From: JABWCQ01 sp964587105 | GTDB taxonomy: Bacteria; Electryoneota; RPQS01 | Direction: 5' to 3' | NCBI GenBank assembly: GCA_964587105.1 | Contig: CAZPKG010000006.1 | Location: forward strand, 1-64,000 | DNA: 64,000 nt | Shown here: piece after piece, positions 42,815-50,700 of the stretch | Position numbering within the stretch: position 1 is the stretch's first letter | Layout: each line of letters starts with the position of its first letter | The notes under the pieces: generated by a model | What the model saw: the letters and a program-made list of their open reading frames with translations, nothing else | What the model was told of the DNA's origin: nothing | Databases searched by the model: none | Position numbers and translations under genes: made by a program

Positions 42815-43561
42815 TTACAGCACCTTAGCTTCTTCGCGCAGCTTCTGAATCAGAGTGGGAATGGCATCGACGCCGCCAAGAATTTGTCCGGGCTGGCGGT
42901 CGGGCTTGGGGAGAACTTGCATGGCTTCGACTTGAAGCGTGCCGAAATCAGCGGCTACTTCGTCTATCGGTTTTTTCTTCGCGGCCATGATGCCTTTCAG
43001 CGATGCATAGCGCGGCTCGTTCAAACCTTTTTGCGCGGCGACGACGCACGGAGTCGGAAGTTCAACGACGACCAAGCCGCCTTCGACTTCGCGTTCGGCG
43101 TAAAGCTTGCCGTCTTTTTGTTCAAGCTTGACCACCACACTCACGGACGGCAGATCAAGCAACTCGGCGACCATCATTCCCACGCCGTGATTGTCATGAT
43201 CAATCGCGGACTTGCCGCACAAAATCAAATCGTATGTTTGGCTCTTGATAACATTGGCCAATGCGCGCGCCGTGGCGAGCGCATCAAAACCCGCGTCGCC
43301 TTTGACGTGGATTCCGCGATCAACGCCCATCGCCAGCGCGGTTCGCAGCACTTTCGGCACGTCGTCACCGCCCACACTCACGGCCACAACTTCACCCGAT
43401 CCGGCCGCGTCGCGGAGCTTCAGAGCTTCCTCGACGGCAAATTCATCGAAGGGATTGAGAACAAAAGTAACACCGTCAAGGTGTACGGACTTTCCGTCCA
43501 TCGAGGGCTTGATACTGGCCTCGCTATCGGCGACGGCCTTCAGAAGCAGCAAAATATTCAC
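42815..43561 (-). CDS. etfB: Electron transfer flavoprotein beta subunit
   Basis: Small ETF subunit, 248 residues, which binds AMP and contacts the dehydrogenases. Typical blocks: LLLKAVADSEASIKP, VTFVLNPFDEFAVEEALKL (31-49), LILCGKSAIDHDNHGVGMMVAELL (about 111-134) and the recognition-loop region LPTPCVVAAQKGLNEPRYASLKGIMAAKKKP (about 169-199). etfA is 4.9 kb downstream on the same strand. The gap after the start (43562-43642) is too small for another gene. Confidence 0.93.
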   Translation of the reverse strand: MNILLLLKAVADSEASIKPSMDGKSVHLDGVTFVLNPFDEFAVEEALKLRDAAGSGEVVAVSVGGDDVPKVLRTALAMGVDRGIHVKGDAGFDALATARALANVIKSQTYDLILCGKSAIDHDNHGVGMMVAELLDLPSVSVVVKLEQKDGKLYAEREVEGGLVVVELPTPCVVAAQKGLNEPRYASLKGIMAAKKKPIDEVAADFGTLQVEAMQVLPKPDRQPGQILGGVDAIPTLIQKLREEAKVL

Positions 43562-43642
43562 GTTCGGTCTGTAAGTTCAGTAAAATGATTGGTTTTCAAA
43601 CTCTTCGGCAATTTATCAACTTAGCCATTTTTGCTCAGAATT

Positions 43643-45178
43643 TCAAGTATTTTCGGCACTTCGCTCAACAAGAACCTCGGCTCGGATCGCGGCAACGGCC
43701 AACGTACCGACGATGATGGTAATCAGGAGGATTCCGGCAGGCATTCCAAATCCGGTCCAAATGAGGGCCAAAGCCAAATATCCTCCCAGAACAAGCGCGT
43801 GGAATAGCAGTGCGCCGAGGATTCCCACCCGCATGAACAGCCAGCCGGCCATTAGTGACCACGCAACCCAGTGAGCAGCTCCCGCCGACAGCCAATTGTG
43901 AGCATCGAACCCGACGAAGTAGGCCGCAATTCCTGCCATCAACATCATCGCCGTGAGTGTGCCGCGCACCCAAAAGATGAGCAATGGAAACAGCCACAAT
44001 CTGAAAATGAGTTCTTCCCACAAGATTGTCTTGGCCACAAACACCGGCGCCGCCGCCATCGGCAACGGTGATCCCATCACGTCAGAGATGAGCCGCAAGC
44101 TTTCTCCTGATAGTCCGCCGATCTCGTCATAATATCCGAACGCGGCTTCGATCATCAAGAACAGCGCGGCGGCAGGCAGCGCCCATCGCGCCGATTGAAT
44201 CCACGCGCCTGTCCATCCACGATGCGACGGCGCAATTCGCGTGAGCGTTGAGATATTGGGCATCAAGTCGCGTGAAATAGATTCACCCGATGCGACAATC
44301 AGTGTAACCAAAATTCCAGTTTGCAGCGCATCAATCGCCGCCGCTAATGCCACGCGGAGCACAAAATCTTCCGCACCGGTTCCGCCCGGGACAAGCAACG
44401 TGGCTTGAGAAATAGTCAGTATGCGCGCAATCACCACCAACAGCATCGCAATCGCACCCCACCACATTCCGCGTCTCCAGGAAATCGGATGACGATGATG
44501 GAGAATGATCTGGAACACGCCGAAAATTATCAGCGCGAACGCCAGCAACCTCAACCGCGCGCCGGGTGGCCTCACCATAATCGGCACTGCTTCAGGAGCC
44601 GCGCGCACGGCGAAGTAGGTCAGGTTCTTTCCTGAGAGCTTGACGTCAAGCAATCTTGAATGCGCGCCGCCAAGCGAATCGCGGAATGTATAGTAGAAAT
44701 CATTCCGCTGGGGCATCGGCGCGAGCGAATCTTTCAGCAAAGTCAACCTGTCTGCGCCGATTCCAAGACCGGTGGCGAGTTGTTCCATCACAGCGAAGTA
44801 CGCTTCGGATTTGCCCGGCTTGAAACCGGGATCGAGATCATCAAGATCATGCGTTACCTGATAAATCTTTCCGGCGGGAGAAACGTGAATCGTCCAACTG
44901 TCTTCTTGCCGTTCACGATGAAAATAACGGTTTACATAGCCAACTGCCGGAGCATATCCGAAGCCGTGCTCATCATGATTCGCATTCCATACTCCGTCGT
45001 GCCGATACTCCGCCGCTTGAATCAAATTGTATTCGTCGAGCTTCACACCTTGATTGAACAGGAATTGCTCAGAGATCCCCGCGGCCTCGTCAAGCCTGAG
45101 CCACTCCCATTTCCACGGACGACATGTGACTCCGACGCCTAACAGCACGAGCACAAACAGCAACGTGCGCATGGCCAT
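43643..45178 (-). CDS. CPBP-family intramembrane protease-like protein
   Basis: About 511 residues with a large N-terminal region containing a single helix (MAMRTLLFVLVLLGVG) and an extracytoplasmic domain (about 25-205), then about eight helices. The Abi/CPBP signature is ILWEELIFRLWLFPL (Glu-Glu-x3-Arg) followed by GFDAHNWLSAGAAHWVAWSLMAGWLF and GALLFHALV, supplying the His/Asn catalytic residues of this glutamate protease family. The reading frame extends to 45325, but its first 19 codons come from a tandem dispersed repeat; ATG 45178 or 45172 is more plausible, although no clear ribosome-binding site precedes either. Confidence 0.72.
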   Translation of the reverse strand: MAMRTLLFVLVLLGVGVTCRPWKWEWLRLDEAAGISEQFLFNQGVKLDEYNLIQAAEYRHDGVWNANHDEHGFGYAPAVGYVNRYFHRERQEDSWTIHVSPAGKIYQVTHDLDDLDPGFKPGKSEAYFAVMEQLATGLGIGADRLTLLKDSLAPMPQRNDFYYTFRDSLGGAHSRLLDVKLSGKNLTYFAVRAAPEAVPIMVRPPGARLRLLAFALIIFGVFQIILHHRHPISWRRGMWWGAIAMLLVVIARILTISQATLLVPGGTGAEDFVLRVALAAAIDALQTGILVTLIVASGESISRDLMPNISTLTRIAPSHRGWTGAWIQSARWALPAAALFLMIEAAFGYYDEIGGLSGESLRLISDVMGSPLPMAAAPVFVAKTILWEELIFRLWLFPLLIFWVRGTLTAMMLMAGIAAYFVGFDAHNWLSAGAAHWVAWSLMAGWLFMRVGILGALLFHALVLGGYLALALIWTGFGMPAGILLITIIVGTLAVAAIRAEVLVERSAENT

Positions 45179-45275
45179 CGAGCGCACAAGCACAGGATAC
45201 CACGAGCGAGCGCGCTTCTTCAGCTCGCGCCGAGTGAATTGTGTGAAATCAGATGTGGTCAATTGGAATTTTTTT

Positions 45276-45331
45276 GTCGCCGAGCGTGGGCATCCCTGCC
45301 GAAATCTATCGCCGAGCGTGGGCATCCCTGC
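45276..45331. repeat. Tandem CGCCGAGCGTGGGCATCCC repeat
   Basis: TCGCCGAGCGTGGGCATCCC followed by TGCC occurs at 45276-45299 and 45308-45331, a 32-bp period. A diverged inverse copy is at 37971-38000. The pair lies between the mop gene and the CPBP gene and lengthens the open frame of the latter. Confidence 0.85.
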
Positions 45332-45357
45332 CCCGCCGGAATCTGGAGGAAAAGCAG

Positions 45358-45567
45358 CTACTCTTTCACCAACAGCACATGAATCGCCTTGACGATCACC
45401 CGCACGTTGTCGCCGGGTTTCAAATCAAGTTCATGGAGTGACTCCGTGGTCATCACCGAACTCATGGCGGCCTTTGCGTCGATTTCGAGATTGACTTGAC
45501 TCATAATATCGCCCATTTTCACTTCCGTGACGCGGGCATTGATTTTGTTTTTTGCGCCGTACTTCAT
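45358..45567 (-). CDS. mop: Molbindin-type (Mop/TOBE) protein
   Basis: 69-residue single Mop domain that binds molybdate or tungstate as an oligomer. The family pattern is complete: SARNKINARVTEV-like start (GAKNKINARVTEVKMGDIMSQVNLEID), SSVMTTESLHELDLKPGDNVRVIVKAIHVLLVK. Ribosome-binding site AGGAG lies 6 bp before the ATG. No molybdate transporter or molybdopterin gene is in the window. Upstream on the same strand is the Sua5/YciO-type gene, 11 bp away. Confidence 0.9.
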   Translation of the reverse strand: MKYGAKNKINARVTEVKMGDIMSQVNLEIDAKAAMSSVMTTESLHELDLKPGDNVRVIVKAIHVLLVKE

Positions 45568-45578
45568 TCTAACTCCTG

Positions 45579-46190
45579 TTAGTAAATCAAACTCACATCC
45601 CCTTTGCCTTCGCGCAGAATCTCGAAGTTGTCAGGGTCTGTGCAATCAACAATTGTTGAGGTATCGCTGTCTAAAATTCCACTGTCGAGAATCACCGCGA
45701 TCGTGTCGCCCCAGTGGTGCAATATCTCACTTGGATCAAGCATCGGGTCGCCGTCGCGGTCGGTCACGGAGGTTGAGAGAATCGGTCTTCCGAATGCTTT
45801 CAGCAAATCACGGCAGACCGGATGATCCGGCACGCGAATACCGACAGTTTTTTGTTTTGTCAATAATATTTTCGGTACATCGCGCGTGGCGGGTAAGATA
45901 AATGTGTAAGGCCCCGGCAGGCAGCGCTTCATCATTTTGTAAACCGGAGTCTCGACCTTCGCATAGTTGCTGATGTCGGACAGATCGGCGCACAAAAACG
46001 AGAGCGAATGATATTTTGAATAGCCTTTGAGGGCGAGCGCTCGCTCCATTGCCGGCTTGCTGTGAACATCACAACCAAGACCATAGACTGTATCGGTGGC
46101 ATAAGCAATTAACTCTCCGCGCTCCAGAGCTTCGATGGCTTTTTGAATCGCGCGCGGATTCGGATTGTCAGGATGTGTTTCGTAAATCAA
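45579..46190 (-). CDS. Sua5/YciO/YrdC-family protein (threonylcarbamoyl-AMP synthase type)
   Basis: 203-residue protein of the family that makes L-threonylcarbamoyl-AMP for the universal tRNA modification t6A, or its less characterised YciO branch. The opening IYETHPDNPNPRAIQKAIEAL resembles YciO. Nucleotide-binding residues are in IAYATDTVYGLGCDV (28-42), ALKGYSKYHSLSFLC, CLPGPYTFILPAT and VGIRVPDHPVCRDLL. No second copy is seen here, so which branch it belongs to is undecided. The start overlaps the GH53 stop codon by 4 bp. Confidence 0.85.
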   Translation of the reverse strand: MIYETHPDNPNPRAIQKAIEALERGELIAYATDTVYGLGCDVHSKPAMERALALKGYSKYHSLSFLCADLSDISNYAKVETPVYKMMKRCLPGPYTFILPATRDVPKILLTKQKTVGIRVPDHPVCRDLLKAFGRPILSTSVTDRDGDPMLDPSEILHHWGDTIAVILDSGILDSDTSTIVDCTDPDNFEILREGKGDVSLIY

Positions 46191-47464
46191 GGTTCACAAC
46201 CCCCGGTCACAAAATAGCTTCGTTGTGGATAGATAGAAAACTCATTCGGCAAGAGCCATTGATTCTCAGTCGTCACGGCAATGCGTGCTGTTATTTCAGG
46301 GTTTCCCGGAGTCACCGCATAAACATAGTAATATTGGCTTGTGTCGTCTTGCCAACGCAATCTTAAATCATTCTCAATTCGCGTTAGAGTAACATGCTGC
46401 GGAGTGGCGATGGTCATATTGTCAAACGCGAGCAGCGCGTTGCCGTTGCAATTGAACAGGCAAAGATTTTCCCATGGTGAGCCGAACGAATCCGTAGGAA
46501 TCCAGGCAGGTTCCCACAGACAAACCATTGTGCCGAGGTGATTAGGTACTGCTTGCAGAGTCTCTGCTACTGCATTCAAAAACATTGCCTGCCCTTCTTC
46601 GGTAGCTTCAAACCCCATGTGCAATTGCCACTCTTCACCAACAATGTTATTCGTGTTGTCACACCAGCCCAACGAATACGGATATGCGGTTTCAACAATC
46701 CGAATCTCTTTGTCGAACAGAGCCAAGTCGCGCAAGTTGTCAGACAACGCCCCAAGGTCACCGTGCCACCATGGATAGTACGAGAGACCGATGATGTCAT
46801 AGTCCACTTCGTATATAAACAGATTAGTGAAGAACCAATTGCACTCGAATGCGTCTCCGCCGGCTTGATGATGAATAATAATCTTCGGCCAAGCATCTTG
46901 CGGCAAGCTATCGCGCGCCGCGGCAATTGCAGTATCCAGCAAAGTCGTGAACTGCTCCCACTGCTGTCCCGACCCGGTCACTCGCCCTGTCTCCCACAAG
47001 AATCCGCCGCCGATTTCATTACCGATCTGCACAGCTTCGGGGATGACGTCGGCGTCACGGAATCTGAGCATCACGTTATTCGTGTAGCGATACATCGAAT
47101 CAAGCAACTGCGGGTAAGATAAACTCTGCCATGCCGCAGGTTTTGTTTGATGCTCTGGATCAGCCCACGTATCGCTATAATGAATATCGAGTAAAATCTT
47201 GAAACCTAATGCGTCTGCTCGTTGTGCGAAGGCCAACACCGAATCAATTCCATGCCACTGCTCAACTGGAGTATGCCACAACCGTAATCGCACCGTCTCA
47301 AATCCGGCACATCTGAAAATTTCGAGTGCAGTGTGCTCTTCACCAGCTGTGCGATACACAACTCCGTTATGCTCAAGCTTCGGCACAAACGAGAGATCCG
47401 CTCCCCAGCGAAATGGTTGGGCGAAGGCTGTGGTAGTCAAGAATAAAAGAAAAAAGCGCAACAA
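46187..47464 (-). CDS. Secreted GH53 endo-beta-1,4-galactanase
   Basis: Exported glycoside hydrolase that cleaves beta-1,4-galactan side chains of pectin or arabinogalactan. 425 residues: a short signal peptide (LRFFLLFLTTTAFA), then the GH53 barrel with GADLSFV (21-27), VRLRLWHTP (58-66), HYSDTWADPEHQTKPAAW (95-112), acid/base Glu150 in QIGNEIGGGFLW and nucleophile Glu258 in IVETAYPYS. The last 75 residues form an FN3-like module. The start is TTG 47464, 3 bp after the SRAP gene; no ATG fits. No sorting tail. It implies use of plant-derived pectic polymers or exopolysaccharides. Confidence 0.9.
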   Translation of the reverse strand: MLRFFLLFLTTTAFAQPFRWGADLSFVPKLEHNGVVYRTAGEEHTALEIFRCAGFETVRLRLWHTPVEQWHGIDSVLAFAQRADALGFKILLDIHYSDTWADPEHQTKPAAWQSLSYPQLLDSMYRYTNNVMLRFRDADVIPEAVQIGNEIGGGFLWETGRVTGSGQQWEQFTTLLDTAIAAARDSLPQDAWPKIIIHHQAGGDAFECNWFFTNLFIYEVDYDIIGLSYYPWWHGDLGALSDNLRDLALFDKEIRIVETAYPYSLGWCDNTNNIVGEEWQLHMGFEATEEGQAMFLNAVAETLQAVPNHLGTMVCLWEPAWIPTDSFGSPWENLCLFNCNGNALLAFDNMTIATPQHVTLTRIENDLRLRWQDDTSQYYYVYAVTPGNPEITARIAVTTENQWLLPNEFSIYPQRSYFVTGGCEP

Positions 47465-47467
47465 ATC

Positions 47468-48130
47468 TCAAATATCTTCGAATAGGTCGGGAGTCTTTGG
47501 GCGTGGCGGCGAACTCTCCGTGATCAGATTCTCTCCAAGTGGTCTAATCAATGCTTCCAGTTGATCCTTCTTAGACTTTGGGTCGAGCCAGTAGATAGCC
47601 TGCTCTGGTTCCAAGATCAATGGCATCCGGTCGTTGACGGGATACACGACGGCGTTTGACGGAACGGTCAGCATGGCACAGCTTTCAATCGTGCGATCCG
47701 GGCCACTTGATGCATCCCAAATGCCCGCAATAAAAAACTCCTTCAGTTCACCAAGTGGTTTGAACGTTACCTTTTGTTTCTTGCCGTTCTGCTCGTCCCA
47801 CTCATAGAATTCAACGGCCGGAATGATACAGCGTCGTTCGCGGTAACTGTCGCGGAAAGATGGTTTAGTCGCAACCGTTTCGGAGCGTGCATTCGTATTG
47901 AGCTGAGTCGGCATTCCTCGAGCCCAATGTGGTATTAGTCCCCAACGCAGAGTTGCAACTTCATACTCAACAACTTCCTCAGCAACTCGCAGATAGCGAA
48001 TCACCGGGACAGGATCGGTAGGGCTCGCCAGTCGTAACTCACTTAAATAATTTCGGGGCGTTCCGCGCAGAAACTCACGCCAATCAAACCCGCCGCCGCC
48101 CAGATCAAGAAATCCGAATGCATTACACAT
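47468..48130 (-). CDS. SRAP-domain protein (YedK/HMCES type)
   Basis: Protects abasic sites in single-stranded DNA by forming a DNA-protein crosslink with its Cys2. The frame is open up to 48259, but only ATG 48130 places the required cysteine at position 2 (MCNAFGF), and the longer version would start inside a terminator hairpin. 220 residues with NARSETVATKPSFRDSYRERRCIIPAVEFYEW, the active-site Glu in VEFYEW, and the histidine-containing end replaced by VYPVNDRMPLIL; the family usually has HxRMP, here NDRMP, so the catalytic-site His near that motif looks substituted. Cytoplasmic. Confidence 0.85.
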   Translation of the reverse strand: MCNAFGFLDLGGGGFDWREFLRGTPRNYLSELRLASPTDPVPVIRYLRVAEEVVEYEVATLRWGLIPHWARGMPTQLNTNARSETVATKPSFRDSYRERRCIIPAVEFYEWDEQNGKKQKVTFKPLGELKEFFIAGIWDASSGPDRTIESCAMLTVPSNAVVYPVNDRMPLILEPEQAIYWLDPKSKKDQLEALIRPLGENLITESSPPRPKTPDLFEDI

Positions 48131-48240
48131 GAACGCGAAAAGTCTCTGAGTTTCAGTTGTGTGCGGGCAAAGCCCAGCCAATTGGATGTTGTGCCTACCT
48201 AATTTAAGCCTAAACCCCTGCCTTTGCAACTCCTTAGGGC

Positions 48241-48271
48241 AAAAAAAAGCCCGAAGCATGGTGCTTCGGGC
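48241..48271 (-). terminator. Rho-independent terminator of the M23 peptidase gene
   Basis: Minus strand: GCCCGAAGCA, loop CCA, TGCTTCGGGC (10-bp stem), then eight T's. 22 bp after the stop codon at 48293. Confidence 0.93.
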
Positions 48272-48292
48272 AGAAAAATCAAGAAATAGGGG

Positions 48293-49255
48293 TTAGCCGT
48301 CCACTCCGGGCTCGGCATCTTCGGCTTGAGTCTTGTCTGCGAAGCCGGGGAAGTTGTCCGTTTCCTCAAAGACGTAATCCATCGGATTCACGGCAATGCC
48401 GTTGACGCGGACCTCGTAGTGCAGATGCGGAGCCGTCGAGCGGCCCGTCGAACCGACCTGCCCAATCACCATTCCCTTGGTGATCTTCTGACCCTTGCGA
48501 ACAAGAATTTTGTGCAAATGTCCGTAGGCAGTTTGATATCCGCCGCCATGATCCACGACGATAAATTGGCCGTAATTATAGTAGCGACCGGCATAAATCA
48601 CCGTTCCCGCCGCTGTGCTCATCACGGGTGTTCCGCGTGGCGCAGAAATATCTAGGCCTTCGTGATGCGTTGACTTCTTGGTGAAGGGATCAGTGCGAAC
48701 ACCAAATCCCGACGAGAAGTAGCCGGTATCGCATGGACGCAAAGTCGGCAGATGCTCGAGTAGAGCGGCATTTTGGTCAAGCTTAGAATGGATCTCGCGG
48801 AAGCTGGTCTTCTGCAGTTCGAGTTCGCGGTCAAGCTTATTCAGAATGTCATTCAACTCCTGGGCTTCCGGAACAATCGGTCCGGGCGGCAACAATTCGG
48901 CCGTTCCGCCGACTCCGACCTTGCGGACATCTTCGGGAAGCAACGGCAGATCGGCCATCAAACGGAGCATATTATCAGTCTCGGCGAGCGTCGAAAGCTT
49001 CTGCTCGACCGACTTGATCTTGGTATCGAACTTGGCCAACTGCTCACGCAGGGCCTGATTCTCAGCTTCGAGCTGGGCCTTGTCGGAATTTCCAACAAAG
49101 CGGGTGGCGAGAAATCCGGTCACACCATTAAACAGCAAAAAGCTCGCGACCAACCCGGCAAGTAAGGCTTTGGCCTTGGCGCGGGAGAACGTGAACTCAA
49201 CCTTCTTGCTGAGGTCGTGGGAGAGTAGGATTAATGAAAACTTACGATTCGCCAT
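48293..49255 (-). CDS. M23-family murein endopeptidase (LytM), membrane-anchored
   Basis: Periplasmic peptidoglycan hydrolase or EnvC-like activator, 320 residues. One membrane helix (ALLAGLVASFLLFNGVTGFL, 30-49), a coiled coil (about 57-95), a second helical stretch (130-165), then the LytM domain: FGVRTDPFTKKSTHHEGLDI with zinc ligands His198 and Asp202, GNTV-like core VIYAGRYYNYGQFIVVDHG, YGHLHKI and the His-x-His pair 277/279 in APHLHYEV. All metal ligands are present so it is probably active. Its own terminator follows. Divergent from abrB. Confidence 0.92.
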   Translation of the reverse strand: MANRKFSLILLSHDLSKKVEFTFSRAKAKALLAGLVASFLLFNGVTGFLATRFVGNSDKAQLEAENQALREQLAKFDTKIKSVEQKLSTLAETDNMLRLMADLPLLPEDVRKVGVGGTAELLPPGPIVPEAQELNDILNKLDRELELQKTSFREIHSKLDQNAALLEHLPTLRPCDTGYFSSGFGVRTDPFTKKSTHHEGLDISAPRGTPVMSTAAGTVIYAGRYYNYGQFIVVDHGGGYQTAYGHLHKILVRKGQKITKGMVIGQVGSTGRSTAPHLHYEVRVNGIAVNPMDYVFEETDNFPGFADKTQAEDAEPGVDG

Positions 49256-49448
49256 TCAACTTCGTTTTTGATCACCACAACATCTTGCGTCAAAGCAGGG
49301 TTGCGGGACCCCACCGAATGCGGACACAAAGAGGACGCTATAGCACATCCCGCCGCATGAGTGAAAATTATCTATATGTTTTGAATCAGCTTACAAAGTT
49401 TGCACTGATTCTCACAAAGCTTGACGAAAGTAACAAAAAATTAGCACC

Positions 49449-49503
49449 TTGTCAAGCATTTTCTTGCAAATTAGAGACCACATTTGTCAACATCAATGTT
49501 GAC
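49449..49503 (+). promoter_or_regulatory. Putative abrB promoter and inverted-repeat operator
   Basis: TTGTCA (49449-49454), 17 bp, TAGAGA (49472-49477), a weak promoter. At the expected transcription start is a perfect inverted repeat GTCAACAT-ca-ATGTTGAC (49486-49503). The rest of 49256-49575 is A+T-rich and appears gene-free. The bound protein is unknown; AbrB self-control is the simplest guess. Confidence 0.45.
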
Positions 49504-49575
49504 CCGTGGCAACTTGCTTGGTTCGGGCCAAATGCTTATCTTCGAAAAGTTGGAAAATCACAAAATCGAAATTTC

Positions 49576-49848
49576 ATGGCCAAACGACTTTCAGCCCGGA
49601 TTCGACCCAAGAATCAGATCACACTCCCACAAAGGCTGGTAGAACATACCGGTCTAAAAGAGGGTGATTTTCTTGATTTTGAGATTGTAACAACCGCTCA
49701 GCAAATTGTCCCTGGGATGATTGTTCTGCGGACCAAGCGGCTAATTGAAGCTGAGCTTCCGACCGAGCCAATCCCTCCACTACACGATGGCCAGGAGTTT
49801 CCCGGAGTGAAAACGGCGATTGCGGAACTGAAGAAGCGACTTCAATAG
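49576..49848 (+). CDS. AbrB/SpoVT-type DNA-binding protein
   Basis: 90-residue swapped-hairpin DNA-binding protein. Starting at ATG 49576 gives the family opening AKRLSARIRPKNQITLPQRLVEHTGLKEGDFLDFEIV. The frame continues upstream to 49234 but that stretch runs through the divergent promoter region and is not protein-like. The C-terminal half, EAELPTEPIPPLHDGQEFPGVKTAIAELKKRL, is longer than in antitoxins of this family; no toxin gene is next to it, so it is more likely a transition-state-type regulator. Confidence 0.78.
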   Translation: MAKRLSARIRPKNQITLPQRLVEHTGLKEGDFLDFEIVTTAQQIVPGMIVLRTKRLIEAELPTEPIPPLHDGQEFPGVKTAIAELKKRLQ

Positions 49849-49898
49849 CGGAGAGGCTTCGAAATTTCTTTGAGGTCAACTGACCTCGTTTAGTGTGC

Positions 49899-50117
49899 TC
49901 AGCCAAATCCGCCGTGGCCACAAGTATGCCCTGCTGCGGGTTTGACAAAGCTTTCAGAAACATGCCCTTGGGGAACAGCTGGGACAGAGAACAGTTTGCT
50001 AAGCTGCTGGACTGAGTTACAGGCCGGGCAGTAACCTTCTGTTTGAGTAACCGTGCTGGACTGCAAGATCTCAATTATCTTGTTGCAGCCCTCGCACTTG
50101 TATTCATAGAGTGGCAT
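49899..50117 (-). CDS. FmdB-family zinc-ribbon protein 1
   Basis: 72 residues with the FmdB pattern MPLYEYKCEGCNKIIEILQS and a second CPACN knuckle, giving a four-cysteine zinc ribbon (about residues 8-34). The C-terminus is Gly/His rich (HTCGHGGFG). The family is proposed to regulate or chaperone; no firm function. It is the downstream member of a tandem pair of paralogues 15 bp apart, so the pair arose by duplication. Confidence 0.83.
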   Translation of the reverse strand: MPLYEYKCEGCNKIIEILQSSTVTQTEGYCPACNSVQQLSKLFSVPAVPQGHVSESFVKPAAGHTCGHGGFG

Positions 50118-50132
50118 TTTGTAGTCTTTTGA

Positions 50133-50366
50133 TTAGTGTGAATGGCAACTGCATCCGCCGCCGCCACATGTGCCTCTCGGTTCACCGCACATGCCAACAT
50201 TTTCGAAGTGTTCCTTCTGCGGCATGGCTGTCAAAGAGAATAATTTAGTGAACTTACGATCACCATCGCAGCTTGGACAAAAGCCTTCAGCGCGGTTTTG
50301 GTGGCGCGATTCTAAGACTTCAACGATCTTTCCGCACGAGTCGCACTTATATTCGTACAGCGGCAT
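50133..50366 (-). CDS. FmdB-family zinc-ribbon protein 2
   Basis: 77 residues: MPLYEYKCDSCGKIVEVLES and CPSCD make the zinc ribbon; the tail GMCGEPRGTCGGGGCSCHSH adds five cysteines and two histidines, a possible second metal site. Upstream partner of the paralogue at 49899. Divergent from the HU-type gene, with only 39 bp between the start codons. Confidence 0.83.
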   Translation of the reverse strand: MPLYEYKCDSCGKIVEVLESRHQNRAEGFCPSCDGDRKFTKLFSLTAMPQKEHFENVGMCGEPRGTCGGGGCSCHSH

Positions 50367-50405
50367 TAGGTTTTACCTATTGTTAAAAAAGGAATTGTAA
50401 AAAGT

Positions 50406-50678
50406 ATGACCAATCGAGAACTGGTTGCAGCAATCTCGGCCAAGACTGCGCTCACCGAGCCGGAAGCCCGCGAAGTCCTGAATGCGGTCTTGGAAACGAT
50501 CAAAGATGCCGTATGGGACGGCGACAAAGTAACCCTTACAAATTTCGGTACATTCTATTTGGCCGAGCACAAGGCGCGCGCCTACAAGAACCCGAAACCG
50601 CACATGCCGCCTGTCAAACCGGCCAGCAAATATCCTCGATTTATCGCAGCCCCAAGCTTCGAAGAACTTGTCCGCTAA
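50406..50678 (+). CDS. HU/IHF-type DNA-binding protein
   Basis: 90-residue nucleoid protein. The N-terminal helices TNRELVAAISAKTALTEPEAREVLNAVLETI and the sheet GDKVTLTNFGTFYLAEHKARAYKNPKP match HU; the DNA-intercalating Pro lies in KNPKPHMPPVKP. Net charge is lower than in typical HU and the C-terminal helix ends FEELVR. AAAGGA lies 12 bp upstream of the ATG. Basic DNA-binding proteins are conceivable substrates of the SET enzymes (speculation). Confidence 0.88.
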   Translation: MTNRELVAAISAKTALTEPEAREVLNAVLETIKDAVWDGDKVTLTNFGTFYLAEHKARAYKNPKPHMPPVKPASKYPRFIAAPSFEELVR

Positions 50679-50700
50679 GATGCCTATCCCCGGAGGCTTG

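Noticed and set aside
48131..48259. Longer SRAP protein
   Set aside because: Would begin inside the M23 terminator and move the essential cysteine from position 2.
49234..49575. Long N-terminal extension of the AbrB gene
   Set aside because: Crosses the divergent promoter region and shows no protein-like composition; the AbrB fold starts at 49576.
49576..49848. AbrB protein as antitoxin of a toxin-antitoxin pair
   Set aside because: No toxin-sized gene follows; neighbours are zinc-ribbon genes on the other strand.
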